From positions 248,001 through 312,000 of the forward strand of contig NZ_VIUH01000001.1 in the NCBI RefSeq assembly GCF_007993865.1: a stretch of DNA of 64,000 nt, in the 5' to 3' direction. Below the pieces are notes generated by a model. That model did no database searches and was not told the DNA's origin. It saw only the letters and a program-made list of their open reading frames with translations. This DNA comes from Pseudomonas sp. SJZ079. GTDB lineage: Bacteria > Pseudomonadota > Gammaproteobacteria > Pseudomonadales > Pseudomonadaceae. The first letter of the stretch is position 1. Every line of letters starts with the position of its first letter. This document shows positions 42,990 through 50,988 of the stretch, in pieces. The translations under genes were made by a program, and so were the position numbers.

Positions 42990-43140
42990 ATCCCTGCGCT
43001 CGGGCCTTCGGCCCAGCCTGCGGCTGCCCAGAATCGCTCCCGGCGATTCTGTCTGGCCAAGGCCTTTGCTCGCCCCATCCATGGGGCTCGGCCTTCGGCC
43101 CGCCCTGCGGGCGTCCAAAATCGTTCCGGACGATTTTGTC
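42990..43140 (+). repeat. Two tandem palindromic repeat units
   Basis: Unit 1 (gctcgggccttcggcccagc, then cagaatcgctcccggcgatt) and unit 2 (gctcggccttcggcccgccc, then caaaatcgttccggacgatt) share the order of a GGCC-TTC-GGCC hairpin and an AATCG-CGATT hairpin. The block resembles pseudomonad BOX/REP-like elements. It lies directly before the hsdS relic. Confidence 0.7.
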
Positions 43141-43142
43141 GA

Positions 43143-43271
43143 GGCGAGCTGGTGCCGCAAGTCCCCAACGACGAACCGGCCAGCGTGCTGCTGGAGCGAA
43201 TAAAAGCCCAACACGCCGCAGCGTCCAAGGCTCGCGGCAGAGCTCGCAAGAGCGCGGATAGCCATGCTTGA
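43143..43271 (+). pseudogene. Relic of type I restriction specificity gene hsdS
   Basis: The frame reads GELVPQVPNDEPASVLLERI then KAQHAAASKARGRARKSADS, which is the usual C-terminal end of HsdS subunits (GELVPQDPNDEPASxLLxRI). No target-recognition domain or hsdR/hsdM gene is nearby. The reading frame continues upstream only into palindromic repeats. A lost type I restriction system at this site is the simplest reading. Confidence 0.75.
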
Positions 43272-43460
43272 CGGCGTGCTGGCGGGAAAAGACGCGGCAC
43301 GGACCTTGGGGGGCAACGCCTTACCCTCGCCCAGGCTGAAGGAGCCGAGGGCAAGTTACCCATAGCTGCAGCCCGGTGTTGCAAAACACTGGGCTTCAGC
43401 CCGGAGCCCATGCCCACACTGATAGACCTTGGAGGCGAAACTCCAACGAGGGAAAGTCGT

Positions 43461-44912
43461 TCAAATACCGCCGAGGCAGAGGTACTTAATCTCCAGGTAA
43501 TCCTCGATACCGTACTTCGAGCCCTCACGGCCCAGGCCCGAGGCCTTGATGCCGCCGAACGGCGCCACTTCATTGGAGATCAACCCGGTGTTGATCCCCA
43601 CCATGCCGTACTCCAGTGCTTCGGCCACACGAAATACGCGGCCCAGGTCACGGGCATAGAAGTAGGAGGCCAGACCGAACTCGGTGTCGTTGGACATGGC
43701 GATCACGTCGGCCTCGTCCTTGAAGCGGAACAGTGGCGCCAGCGGGCCGAAGGTCTCTTCCTTGGCCACCACGGCGTTGTTCGGCACGTCGGTGAGGATG
43801 GTCGGCTCGAAGAAACTGCCACCCAGGGCGTGCGGCTTGCCACCGGTGAGCAGCTTGGCACCCTTGCTGATGGCGTCGGCAATGTGCTCCTGGACCTTGG
43901 CCACGGCCTTGGCGTCGATCAGCGGGCCGGTGGTGGTGCCTTCGTCCAGACCGTTACCGATCTGCAACTTGGCCACCGCGACTTTCAGCTTCTCGGCGAA
44001 CGCGTCGTACACGCCGTCCTGGATATACAGACGGTTGGCGCATACGCAGGTCTGGCCGTTGTTGCGGTACTTGGAGATCAGCGCGCCTTCTACCGCCTTA
44101 TCCAGGTCGGCATCGTCGAACACGATAAAGGGTGCGTTGCCGCCCAGCTCCAGGGACACCTTCTTGATGTCCTTGGCGCACTCGGCCATCAGCTGGCGCC
44201 CGATCTCGGTCGAGCCGGTGAAGCTCAACTTGCGCACGATCGGGTTGCTGGTCAGCTCGCCACCAATGTCGCCAGCGCTGCCGGTGACCACACTCAAGAC
44301 GCCTTGCGGAATACCGGCGCGGTGCGCCAGCTCGACCAGCGCCAGAGCGGAGAACGGCGTCTGCGAAGCCGGCTTGATTACCATGGTGCAACCGGCGGCC
44401 AGGGCCGGGCCGGCTTTACGAGTGATCATCGCCGCGGGGAAGTTCCACGGGGTAATCGCCGCGGTGACGCCGATCGGCTGTTTGAGCACGATCAGACGTT
44501 TGTCCGGCTGGTGGCCGGGAATCACGTCGCCATAGATGCGCTTGGCTTCTTCGGCGAACCACTCGATAAAGGACGCGGCGTAGACGATTTCGCCCTTGGC
44601 TTCGGCCAGCGGCTTGCCCTGCTCCAGGGTCATCAGGCGGCCGAGGTCGTCCTGGTTCTCGATCAGCAGCTCGAACCAGCGGCGCAGTTTGTTCGAACGT
44701 TCCTTGGCGGTCAGCGCGCTCCAGGCCGGCAGCGCACGGTTGGCGGCTTCGATGGCTCGGCGGGTTTCCGCGGCGCCCATCTTCGGCACAGTCCCTATGA
44801 TTTCATTGGTGGCCGGGTTGGTGACCTTGAGGGTCTGGCCGCTGTCGGCGTCCAGCCAGGTGCCGTCGATATAGGCTTGCTGACGAAACAGCTGGGGGTC
44901 TTTCAATTGCAT
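43461..44912 (-). CDS. gabD: NAD(P)-dependent succinate/glutarate-semialdehyde dehydrogenase
   Basis: 483 residues from ATG 44912 (GAAGGAG upstream). It is a full aldehyde dehydrogenase with ITPWNFPAAMITRKAGPALAAGCT, the Glu in SLELGGNAPFIVFDDADLD and the nucleophilic Cys in NNGQTCVCANRLY. In the family GabD oxidises succinic or glutaric semialdehyde with NADP. Here it lies last in the glaH-lhgO-aminotransferase-gabD cluster, so glutarate semialdehyde from lysine/5-aminovalerate is a likely substrate. The gap to the aminotransferase is 106 bp. Confidence 0.95.
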   Translation of the reverse strand: MQLKDPQLFRQQAYIDGTWLDADSGQTLKVTNPATNEIIGTVPKMGAAETRRAIEAANRALPAWSALTAKERSNKLRRWFELLIENQDDLGRLMTLEQGKPLAEAKGEIVYAASFIEWFAEEAKRIYGDVIPGHQPDKRLIVLKQPIGVTAAITPWNFPAAMITRKAGPALAAGCTMVIKPASQTPFSALALVELAHRAGIPQGVLSVVTGSAGDIGGELTSNPIVRKLSFTGSTEIGRQLMAECAKDIKKVSLELGGNAPFIVFDDADLDKAVEGALISKYRNNGQTCVCANRLYIQDGVYDAFAEKLKVAVAKLQIGNGLDEGTTTGPLIDAKAVAKVQEHIADAISKGAKLLTGGKPHALGGSFFEPTILTDVPNNAVVAKEETFGPLAPLFRFKDEADVIAMSNDTEFGLASYFYARDLGRVFRVAEALEYGMVGINTGLISNEVAPFGGIKASGLGREGSKYGIEDYLEIKYLCLGGI

Positions 44913-45018
44913 GCGGGGCTCCTTCACAGGCGGCAGTCCGTCCTGAGCAGCGTTGATTTCAGGCAGTGAGTGGCAGGTGGTCGTTGGGGGCAGACGCCGA
45001 GCGCTGCCCCCGACGGAC

Positions 45019-46386
45019 TTAGCCGACCCAGCGGGTGGTGTCATCCAGGGCCTTGGCGAAGCGCTCCAGAATCAAGCCGACTTGCTGCTCGTTGACGATT
45101 AACGGCGGGCAGAAGGCCACGGCATCACCCATGGCGCGGGTAATCATGCCGTGCTCCTGGGCTCTGCCGGCCATGTAGCGGCCGAGAGTGCCGAGCGTCT
45201 GATGCGGCGCTTTGCTCGCACGGTCGCCTACCAGCTCCACCGCAGCGATCAGGCCGCAACCACGGACTTCGCCGACCAGGGGGTGGTCGGCGAAGTCTTG
45301 CAGGCCGCTGCGCAACAGCTGGCCCATTTGCGCCGCGTGCTCGACCAGGTTGTCCTCTTCGATGATCTTCAGGTTCTCCAGGGCCACGGCGCTGGCCACC
45401 GGATGACCGCTGCCGGTGAAGCCATGGCCAAGCGAACCGAGCGCCTGGCTGTGATCGGCGATGCCCTGGAACACCGGGTCATTGATCAGGATCGCCGCGA
45501 TCGGCTGATAGGACGAGGACAGCTGCTTGGACACCACCATGATGTCCGGCTGGATGCCGAAGGTCTGGCTGCCGAACATCTGCCCGGTACGGCCAAACCC
45601 ACAGATGACCTCATCGGCGATCACCAGGATGTCGTACTTGCGGCAAACCTTCTGGATCTTCTCCCAGTAGGTGCGCGGCGGCACTATGACGCCGCCGGCG
45701 CCCATCAGCGGCTCACCAATGAACGCGGCGATGGTGTCCGCGCCTTCGGCGAGAATCTTCTGCTCCAGTTCGGCGGCCAGGCGGTCGGCGAACTGCTCTT
45801 CACTTTCACCGGCCAGGGCGAAACGATAATGGTGCGGGCAGCCGACATGCAGGAAGCCCGGCAGCGGCAGGTCGAAACCGCGCTGGTTGCCCGGCAGGCC
45901 GGTCAGGCTGGCGCTGGCGATAGTGATGCCATGGTAGCCGTTGACCCGGCTGATGAACTTCTTCTTGGCCGGCAAGCCGCGAGCATTGTTGAGGTACCAG
46001 ACCATCTTCACCACGGTGTCGTTGGCCTCGGAACCGGAGTTGGTGAAGAACACCTTGCTCATCGGCACCGGCGCCATTTCGATCAGCTTCTCGGCCAACT
46101 CGATGCTCGGACGATGCGATTTGTGACTGAACAGGTGATAGAACGGCAGGGTGTTGAGTTGCTGCTCGGCGGCCTTGATCAGACGTTGATTGCTGAACCC
46201 TAGCGCGGCGCTCCACAACCCAGCCATCGCCTCGATATAGCCCTTGCCCTGATCGTCATAGACATAGATGCCCTCCCCTCGCTCGATGATCAGCGGGCCG
46301 ACCTCCTGATGCAGGCGGGCATTGGTGTAGGGGTGCAGTTGATACTGAATGTCTTTTTCTGGCAGCGAGGACACTGACTGGTTCAT
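45019..46386 (-). CDS. Class III PLP-dependent aminotransferase
   Basis: 455 residues of the omega-amino/diamine group. FFTNSGSEANDTVVKMVWYLNN, GYHGITIASASLTG and DEVICGFGRTG are conserved, and the PLP Lys lies in VVSKQLSSSYQPI. The sequence is closer to SpuC/PA0221-type diamine:pyruvate aminotransferases than to GabT. In this cluster it could act on 5-aminovalerate or cadaverine. The start MNQSVSSLPEKD is preceded by a weak ribosome-binding site. The intergenic gap to lhgO is 238 bp. Confidence 0.9.
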   Translation of the reverse strand: MNQSVSSLPEKDIQYQLHPYTNARLHQEVGPLIIERGEGIYVYDDQGKGYIEAMAGLWSAALGFSNQRLIKAAEQQLNTLPFYHLFSHKSHRPSIELAEKLIEMAPVPMSKVFFTNSGSEANDTVVKMVWYLNNARGLPAKKKFISRVNGYHGITIASASLTGLPGNQRGFDLPLPGFLHVGCPHHYRFALAGESEEQFADRLAAELEQKILAEGADTIAAFIGEPLMGAGGVIVPPRTYWEKIQKVCRKYDILVIADEVICGFGRTGQMFGSQTFGIQPDIMVVSKQLSSSYQPIAAILINDPVFQGIADHSQALGSLGHGFTGSGHPVASAVALENLKIIEEDNLVEHAAQMGQLLRSGLQDFADHPLVGEVRGCGLIAAVELVGDRASKAPHQTLGTLGRYMAGRAQEHGMITRAMGDAVAFCPPLIVNEQQVGLILERFAKALDDTTRWVG

Positions 46387-46624
46387 GGCGCGCTCTCAAG
46401 ATGACTAACAAGCATGGTTTCTGGGGGGTAGCCGTATAAGCAGGCACCCGGCTTTTGATCACACTCACGCACTGCAACCCGGCAATGAGCTCAGCAACGC
46501 TGACTTGGCTCGGGAGCGTTGAGTGCACTGGCCGACAGCCTATTAGGCTGAGCCGGAGCGGGGCTTGTCGCCTGGTGCACCGTCTTGTTCGTCCCAGTGC
46601 ACTGGCGCATTCGCCCCGAGTTGC

Positions 46625-47854
46625 TTATGCGGGCTGTTTGGATTGTGCAAATCCAGGCAGTCCCTGCAGCTGTGCATCAATCTGCTCGATGACGTAAGCC
46701 CCGATCGGGATGGCCGAGGTGGCCGCCGGCGACGGCGCATTGCAGACGTTGACGCTGCGCCGGGTATTGCGGAACAGGAAATCCTCGATCAGCTTGCCTT
46801 CCTTGGACACCGCCTGGGCGCGGACCCCGGCCGGGTACGGCTTGAGATCCTGTACCTGGAGGCTGGGGCAGTACTTGCGCACCAGTTGCAGATAGCCGCG
46901 TTTGTACAGCGAGTTCTTCATCTCGATCAGGCCGGGGCGCAGGTTGTCCTTGAGCACCTTGAGGATGCCCGGGGTGGTCAGCATCTCGAAGGTGTCGGCC
47001 AGGGAGATGTCGCGCTTGCGATAGCCCTCGCGTTTGAGCGCCAGCACCGCATTCGGGCCGACCGTCACGCTGCCGTCGATCATGCGGGTCAGGTGCACGC
47101 CGAGGAACGGCATGGATGGATCGGGAATCGGGTAGATCAGGTGGTTGACGATGCGGTTGTGCTGCTCGGGCAGCAGGTAGTATTCGCCGCGGAACGGGCA
47201 AATGCTGAAGCCCGGGTCGAGGCCCAGCAGGCGTACCATGCGGTCGGCCATCAGACCCGAGCAGGTCACCATAAAACGTGCGCTGTAGTCGCCCTGCTCG
47301 GTTTTCACCCGCATCTCGGTCGCCGTCTCTTGCAGGCCGATGACTTCGCTGTCGTAGCGAATCTCGCCGCCGTGCTTCTGGAACTCGCGGGCCATGGCGG
47401 CGGTGACCTCGGCATAATTGACGATGCCGCTGGAGGGCACGAAGATCCCGCCGATCCCGGTGATATTCGGTTCGCGCTCCCTGAGCTGCTCGGCCGACAG
47501 CCACTCACGCTCCAGCCCGTTGGCCGCGGTGCGCTCCCACAGCGCGCGCATGCGCTGCATTTCCACCTCATTGGTGGCGACCAGCAACTTGCCGCACTCA
47601 TCGTAGGCAATACCCTGCTCATCACAGAACGACTTGGTGGCGCGGTTGCCTTCCAGGCAGAACTTCGCCTTCAGGCTGCCCGGCGTGTAGTAGACGCCGG
47701 CGTGGATGACCCCGCTGTTGTGCCCGGTCTGGTGCTTGGCTGGCCCGGACTCTTTCTCGAGCAACAGGATTTTCGACTCTGGGTAGGCCTTGATCAGCTG
47801 CATGGCGGTCGACATGCCGATAATGCCGCCCCCGATGATCACAAAATCGTACAC
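46625..47854 (-). CDS. lhgO: L-2-hydroxyglutarate oxidase/dehydrogenase
   Basis: 409 residues from GTG 47854 (AGAGGTGA upstream), which gives MYDFVIIGGGIIG as in E. coli LhgO; an in-frame GTG nine bases upstream is less likely. FAD-binding GGGIIG motif at the N-terminus, the conserved HQTGHNSGVIHAGVYY, EPNITGIGGIFVPSSGIVNY and ICPFRGEYYLLPE. It oxidises L-2-hydroxyglutarate to 2-oxoglutarate, feeding electrons to the respiratory chain. It completes the glutarate route begun by GlaH. Confidence 0.97.
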   Translation of the reverse strand: MYDFVIIGGGIIGMSTAMQLIKAYPESKILLLEKESGPAKHQTGHNSGVIHAGVYYTPGSLKAKFCLEGNRATKSFCDEQGIAYDECGKLLVATNEVEMQRMRALWERTAANGLEREWLSAEQLREREPNITGIGGIFVPSSGIVNYAEVTAAMAREFQKHGGEIRYDSEVIGLQETATEMRVKTEQGDYSARFMVTCSGLMADRMVRLLGLDPGFSICPFRGEYYLLPEQHNRIVNHLIYPIPDPSMPFLGVHLTRMIDGSVTVGPNAVLALKREGYRKRDISLADTFEMLTTPGILKVLKDNLRPGLIEMKNSLYKRGYLQLVRKYCPSLQVQDLKPYPAGVRAQAVSKEGKLIEDFLFRNTRRSVNVCNAPSPAATSAIPIGAYVIEQIDAQLQGLPGFAQSKQPA

Positions 47855-47938
47855 CGCTATCACCTCTACTCGATCCGTGTTGTCCAGTGGACAAGTGACA
47901 AGGACTACACCGCGTAGCCCCTGCCCAATTAATGGCCA

Positions 47939-48916
47939 TTATTGGCCTTGCTGGTGGCCGAGCTTGGGGTAGCTGAAGTAGCCGCGCTGGCGCATCAGCT
48001 CACGACGCAGCCCCGGATGCGGGGTGAAGGGATCGCGGCCATGCAGCCAATACAGATTGTTGATCAACAGGAAGCAGCCCACCGGCACCGGCACGGACAG
48101 TTTGCTTGAGCTGCCTTCCAGGGATTGCGACAGGTCGGTCAGCCAGTTGCCTTCATCGAAGTCCTTGGGCTGCACGAATTGGTCGATATAGCGCATGGTC
48201 GGCCGGCCTTCGGCGTCGACATCGAAGATTGCATGGAACACGTCCTGGTCGACCTTCTTGCTCGGCGGCGCCGTCCAGCGCATGACCCGCCGTGCCAGCG
48301 GGTGATGGAAGAAGGCATCGCGGTCCTCCCAGTCGTCCAGGTGCAGGATCAGCGAATTGCCACCTTCGATGTTCTGCTCATCAATTTTCATCATCAGCAC
48401 GTAGTCGGTGATCTGATCGACGAAGGTGCCATCGTTGTGCAGCTCCATCACCCGGTGCGGCTGGCGCAGGTAGCTGTCGGAGTTGTCGATGTTCTCGACC
48501 ACGAAGCGCGCGTAGAACTGGCCACTCATGGCATCGAAATTCGAGCGCCCCAACAGATGCGCCACCGCCGTGGAGAGCTTGACCATGTCTTCGGCCTGGG
48601 CCACATCGTCCAGCCCCTCAGGCCTGATCAGCATGCCGCCGGTGGCGCGATCCATCAGGGTGTTGAGCAGCACCGGACGCAAACTGTTGCCACACAGATC
48701 ATCGAGAATCCTGGCGCAGCGAAAACGCAGGAAGGACTTGTACTCCAGCGCCTGCACCGGCCACTCGGCCACCGCCGCGCAGAAAGCCTCCACCGTCGCT
48801 TTGGCGAAGGTCAGTTCGAGCAAGCGGGACGACTGCGCGGAGGGCGCCAGAGAAAAGCCCTGAACGGCAGTCGGTAGCGGCATCACGAGGTCTTTCAGTT
48901 GGGTAAAGGCATTCAT
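47939..48916 (-). CDS. glaH: Glutarate 2-hydroxylase (CsiD/GlaH)
   Basis: 325 residues from ATG 48916, the same length as E. coli CsiD. It is a non-haem Fe(II)/2-oxoglutarate-dependent dioxygenase with the metal ligands HxD (HNDGTF) and a distal His (LHGRDPF). The FKDL/MPLP-like N-terminus and [17 protein letters not shown] are family-typical. The enzyme converts glutarate with 2-oxoglutarate and O2 to L-2-hydroxyglutarate, succinate and CO2. It is the first gene of the operon, about 190 bp from the divergent GntR gene. Confidence 0.97.
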   Translation of the reverse strand: MNAFTQLKDLVMPLPTAVQGFSLAPSAQSSRLLELTFAKATVEAFCAAVAEWPVQALEYKSFLRFRCARILDDLCGNSLRPVLLNTLMDRATGGMLIRPEGLDDVAQAEDMVKLSTAVAHLLGRSNFDAMSGQFYARFVVENIDNSDSYLRQPHRVMELHNDGTFVDQITDYVLMMKIDEQNIEGGNSLILHLDDWEDRDAFFHHPLARRVMRWTAPPSKKVDQDVFHAIFDVDAEGRPTMRYIDQFVQPKDFDEGNWLTDLSQSLEGSSSKLSVPVPVGCFLLINNLYWLHGRDPFTPHPGLRRELMRQRGYFSYPKLGHQQGQ

Positions 48917-49001
48917 GGCAGAGTCCTGACGAAGATGGTCGGTGCGCCGCTCCAGGACTTGCCAGAGCAGCGGGAGTAAATTTATCGCCATTAAATTAAA
49001 A

Positions 49002-49028
49002 TGTCTACGTTTTTTATAAACGTAGACA
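49002..49028. promoter_or_regulatory. Operator-like dyad between glaH and the GntR gene
   Basis: tgtctacgttt / aaacgtagaca, 11-bp perfect arms around a 5-base centre (tttat). It is well placed to control both divergent genes and is the best candidate binding site for the adjacent FCD-type regulator. Confidence 0.75.
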
Positions 49029-49038
49029 AATACGCCCT

Positions 49039-49059
49039 ATATCTCCACTTAGTAGATAT
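49039..49059. promoter_or_regulatory. Second small dyad near the GntR start
   Basis: atatct ... agatat with a 9-base centre. It could be a second operator half or a promoter feature; weak evidence. Confidence 0.35.
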
Positions 49060-49106
49060 TTCGGCACTTGGGTATGATGAGCGAAATCCGTTGAGGAACA
49101 TGGCTT

Positions 49107-49826
49107 ATGGATACCCTCGCCCCCCGGCAAAACTCAGCAGTCAGCGGCTATGAGTGGCTCAAGCGAGACATCATTCAGGGTCTGTTCGAGCCCGGCGAGA
49201 AGCTGCGCATGAGTGCACTCAAGGAACGCTACGACCTAGGCGTAGGCCCCTTGCGCGAGGCGCTGTCGCAGCTGATTGCGGAAAATCTGGTGGTCGCGAT
49301 CAGCCAGCGCGGCTACCGCGTCGCCTCAATGTCGCTGAGCGAGATGCAGGACATCTACGACGCCAGGGCCAATCTCGAGGCACTGGTGCTGAGGCTGGCC
49401 ATCGAACGCGGCGATGACGCCTGGGAGGCCCAGGTGTTGGCCTGCTCGCATACATTGGCCAAGGTGATGGAGGTCAAGACTCAGGAGCAGCTGCTGGAAA
49501 TCTGGGATGCCCGGCACAAGGCCTTCCACACCGCCATAGCCGCCGGCTGTGGCTCCAGGCACCTGCTGCAGGCGCGCGCCTACCTGTTCGATCAGGCCGA
49601 GCGCTATCGTCAGCTGTGGCTGCGGCGCACGGTGCTCTCCGAGGAGGCCTTGAGCCTGAAACGCCACGAACACAGCGAACTGGTCGACGCCATCCTTGCC
49701 CGTGACGCAACGCGCGCAAGCGCCATGATGCAGGCTCACCTGATGACGCCGGTACCGATCATCGAGGGGATCATGCGCAGCAGCAAGCTGAGAACTTCCC
49801 TGCCCGACCCTGAACTCATGGAGTAG
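49107..49826 (+). CDS. csiR: GntR-family FCD regulator of the glutarate cluster (CsiR/GlaR-like)
   Basis: 239 residues from ATG 49107 (TTGAGGA upstream). Winged helix-turn-helix (GEKLRMSALKERYDLGVGPLREALSQLIAE) and FCD effector domain with metal/ligand residues (ARHKAFHTAI, HSELVDAILARD). Divergent from glaH across the dyad at 49002. In E. coli CsiR represses csiD-lhgO-gabDT and is relieved by glutarate. The same role is likely. Confidence 0.9.
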   Translation: MDTLAPRQNSAVSGYEWLKRDIIQGLFEPGEKLRMSALKERYDLGVGPLREALSQLIAENLVVAISQRGYRVASMSLSEMQDIYDARANLEALVLRLAIERGDDAWEAQVLACSHTLAKVMEVKTQEQLLEIWDARHKAFHTAIAAGCGSRHLLQARAYLFDQAERYRQLWLRRTVLSEEALSLKRHEHSELVDAILARDATRASAMMQAHLMTPVPIIEGIMRSSKLRTSLPDPELME

Positions 49827-49932
49827 GTGGCGCGCCTCGCTATCGGGCTGCTGGGGGAACTCTCAGCATGTGGGGTGATCTTCGCCGAGCGACTTCTACT
49901 CGCCCAAAGCACATTGGCACTCAAGTTACCGA

Positions 49933-50892
49933 CTAATGCTTTAGCGGGACGGCTCGAGCTTCACTGGCGCTGCAGCCGAAGTGCTGACGGAAATGCCGGG
50001 AAAACTGTGCCTGATCGCTAAACCCCCAGCGATATGCCAGCTCACCGATTGATAGGTGGCAGTGGGGATCGCGCAGACGTTGGTATACCGCCTCTAGTCG
50101 CTTCAGGCGAATCCACTCACCGAGGCTGTAGGGTGTGCTGGAAAATAATTTGTGCACATAGCGAACGGATAAGCCGCAGGCCTGAGCAATATGCTGCGGA
50201 CTTAGCTCAGCTGAACACAAGTGCAGGTCGATGTAGTGCTCGAGACGCTGCAAATGCAGGGCGGCTAGGTTCGAGCTCTCACTGTTGAGCACTCGCTCAT
50301 CCTGGCGCAGAGCCATTAACAGCGTCGAAAGGGCTTGTTCCAGCAGCATATGACGGGCGTCCGCATCGCATTCGTCGAAGCGCGCGGCACACATCGCCAG
50401 TTGATCAACAAAAATTCGCCCCAAGCCACGCCGAGCGTCGAAGCAGAAACGGGTGTAGCGCTCGGCTCCCCGTATCTGTCCATGCAGCGCGCGCTCAGGT
50501 AGTTTGAATACCCAAAGGTCGTTGTCGGAGGAGTAGTGAAAACGATAAGGCGCATCGCCCCGCTCGAAGATGAAGCCACCAGGCTGACAATGCAGCTCAC
50601 GACCGTCCTGCTCGAAGTGCACCTCGGTGAGACGCGGCACGGTAACCAGGTAACAGGGTTCAGTGTCTTCGCTAACCTGACCCTCGCTGCGCGAATAGCC
50701 TAGCTGACTGGAGCGCAGGCGCGATAACGCCAATGGCGTACTGGCCGTCTCCCAAATTTTCAGACTGCCCTGGAAACTGGCGCTGGGATTGAACTCCAAC
50801 GACAGTGGAAAATATGTATTGCCGATGGCTTCGGCCCAGCGCGGTTGCCTTTCACTCTCAGGCCAATACCGAGTGGACAATTGATGGGCCAT
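49933..50892 (-). CDS. AraC-family transcriptional regulator
   Basis: 319 residues. An N-terminal cupin-type ligand-binding region (about 1-190, FeaR/AraC-binding-like: GGFIFERGDAPYRFHYSSDN) and a C-terminal AraC DNA-binding domain (AELSPQHIAQACGLSVRYVHKLF and LSIGELAYRWGFSDQAQFSRHFRQHFG). It lies immediately downstream of the hyuA-hyuB genes on the same strand and is the probable activator of that cluster. Confidence 0.9.
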   Translation of the reverse strand: MAHQLSTRYWPESERQPRWAEAIGNTYFPLSLEFNPSASFQGSLKIWETASTPLALSRLRSSQLGYSRSEGQVSEDTEPCYLVTVPRLTEVHFEQDGRELHCQPGGFIFERGDAPYRFHYSSDNDLWVFKLPERALHGQIRGAERYTRFCFDARRGLGRIFVDQLAMCAARFDECDADARHMLLEQALSTLLMALRQDERVLNSESSNLAALHLQRLEHYIDLHLCSAELSPQHIAQACGLSVRYVHKLFSSTPYSLGEWIRLKRLEAVYQRLRDPHCHLSIGELAYRWGFSDQAQFSRHFRQHFGCSASEARAVPLKH

Positions 50893-50924
50893 GGACGGTC
50901 CTCAAGTTGTAATTATTATGAGGC

Positions 50925-50952
50925 GGCACCAACGGTGAATACCGTCGGTGCC
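50925..50952. terminator. 12-bp-arm hairpin between hyuA and the AraC gene
   Basis: ggcaccaacggt gaat accgtcggtgcc forms a near-perfect hairpin (one A/C mismatch on the plus strand, readable as G-U on the transcript of the minus strand). There is no T-run. It may be an attenuator or the regulator's own operator. Confidence 0.5.
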
Positions 50953-50988
50953 GTTGTTACACCATCCTTGATTAAAGCTTCCTGACGG

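Larger units (their letters stand above)
42709..43460. other. Repeat-rich region between kinase and gabD genes
   Basis: About 750 bases. It starts with the kinase upstream region, followed by a pair of palindrome-rich units (42990-43140) and the hsdS relic (43143-43271). No intact gene is present. Confidence 0.6.

Noticed and set aside
43410..44969. 519-codon plus-strand ORF opposite gabD
   Set aside because: Shadow of gabD; no family features, and gabD is unambiguous.
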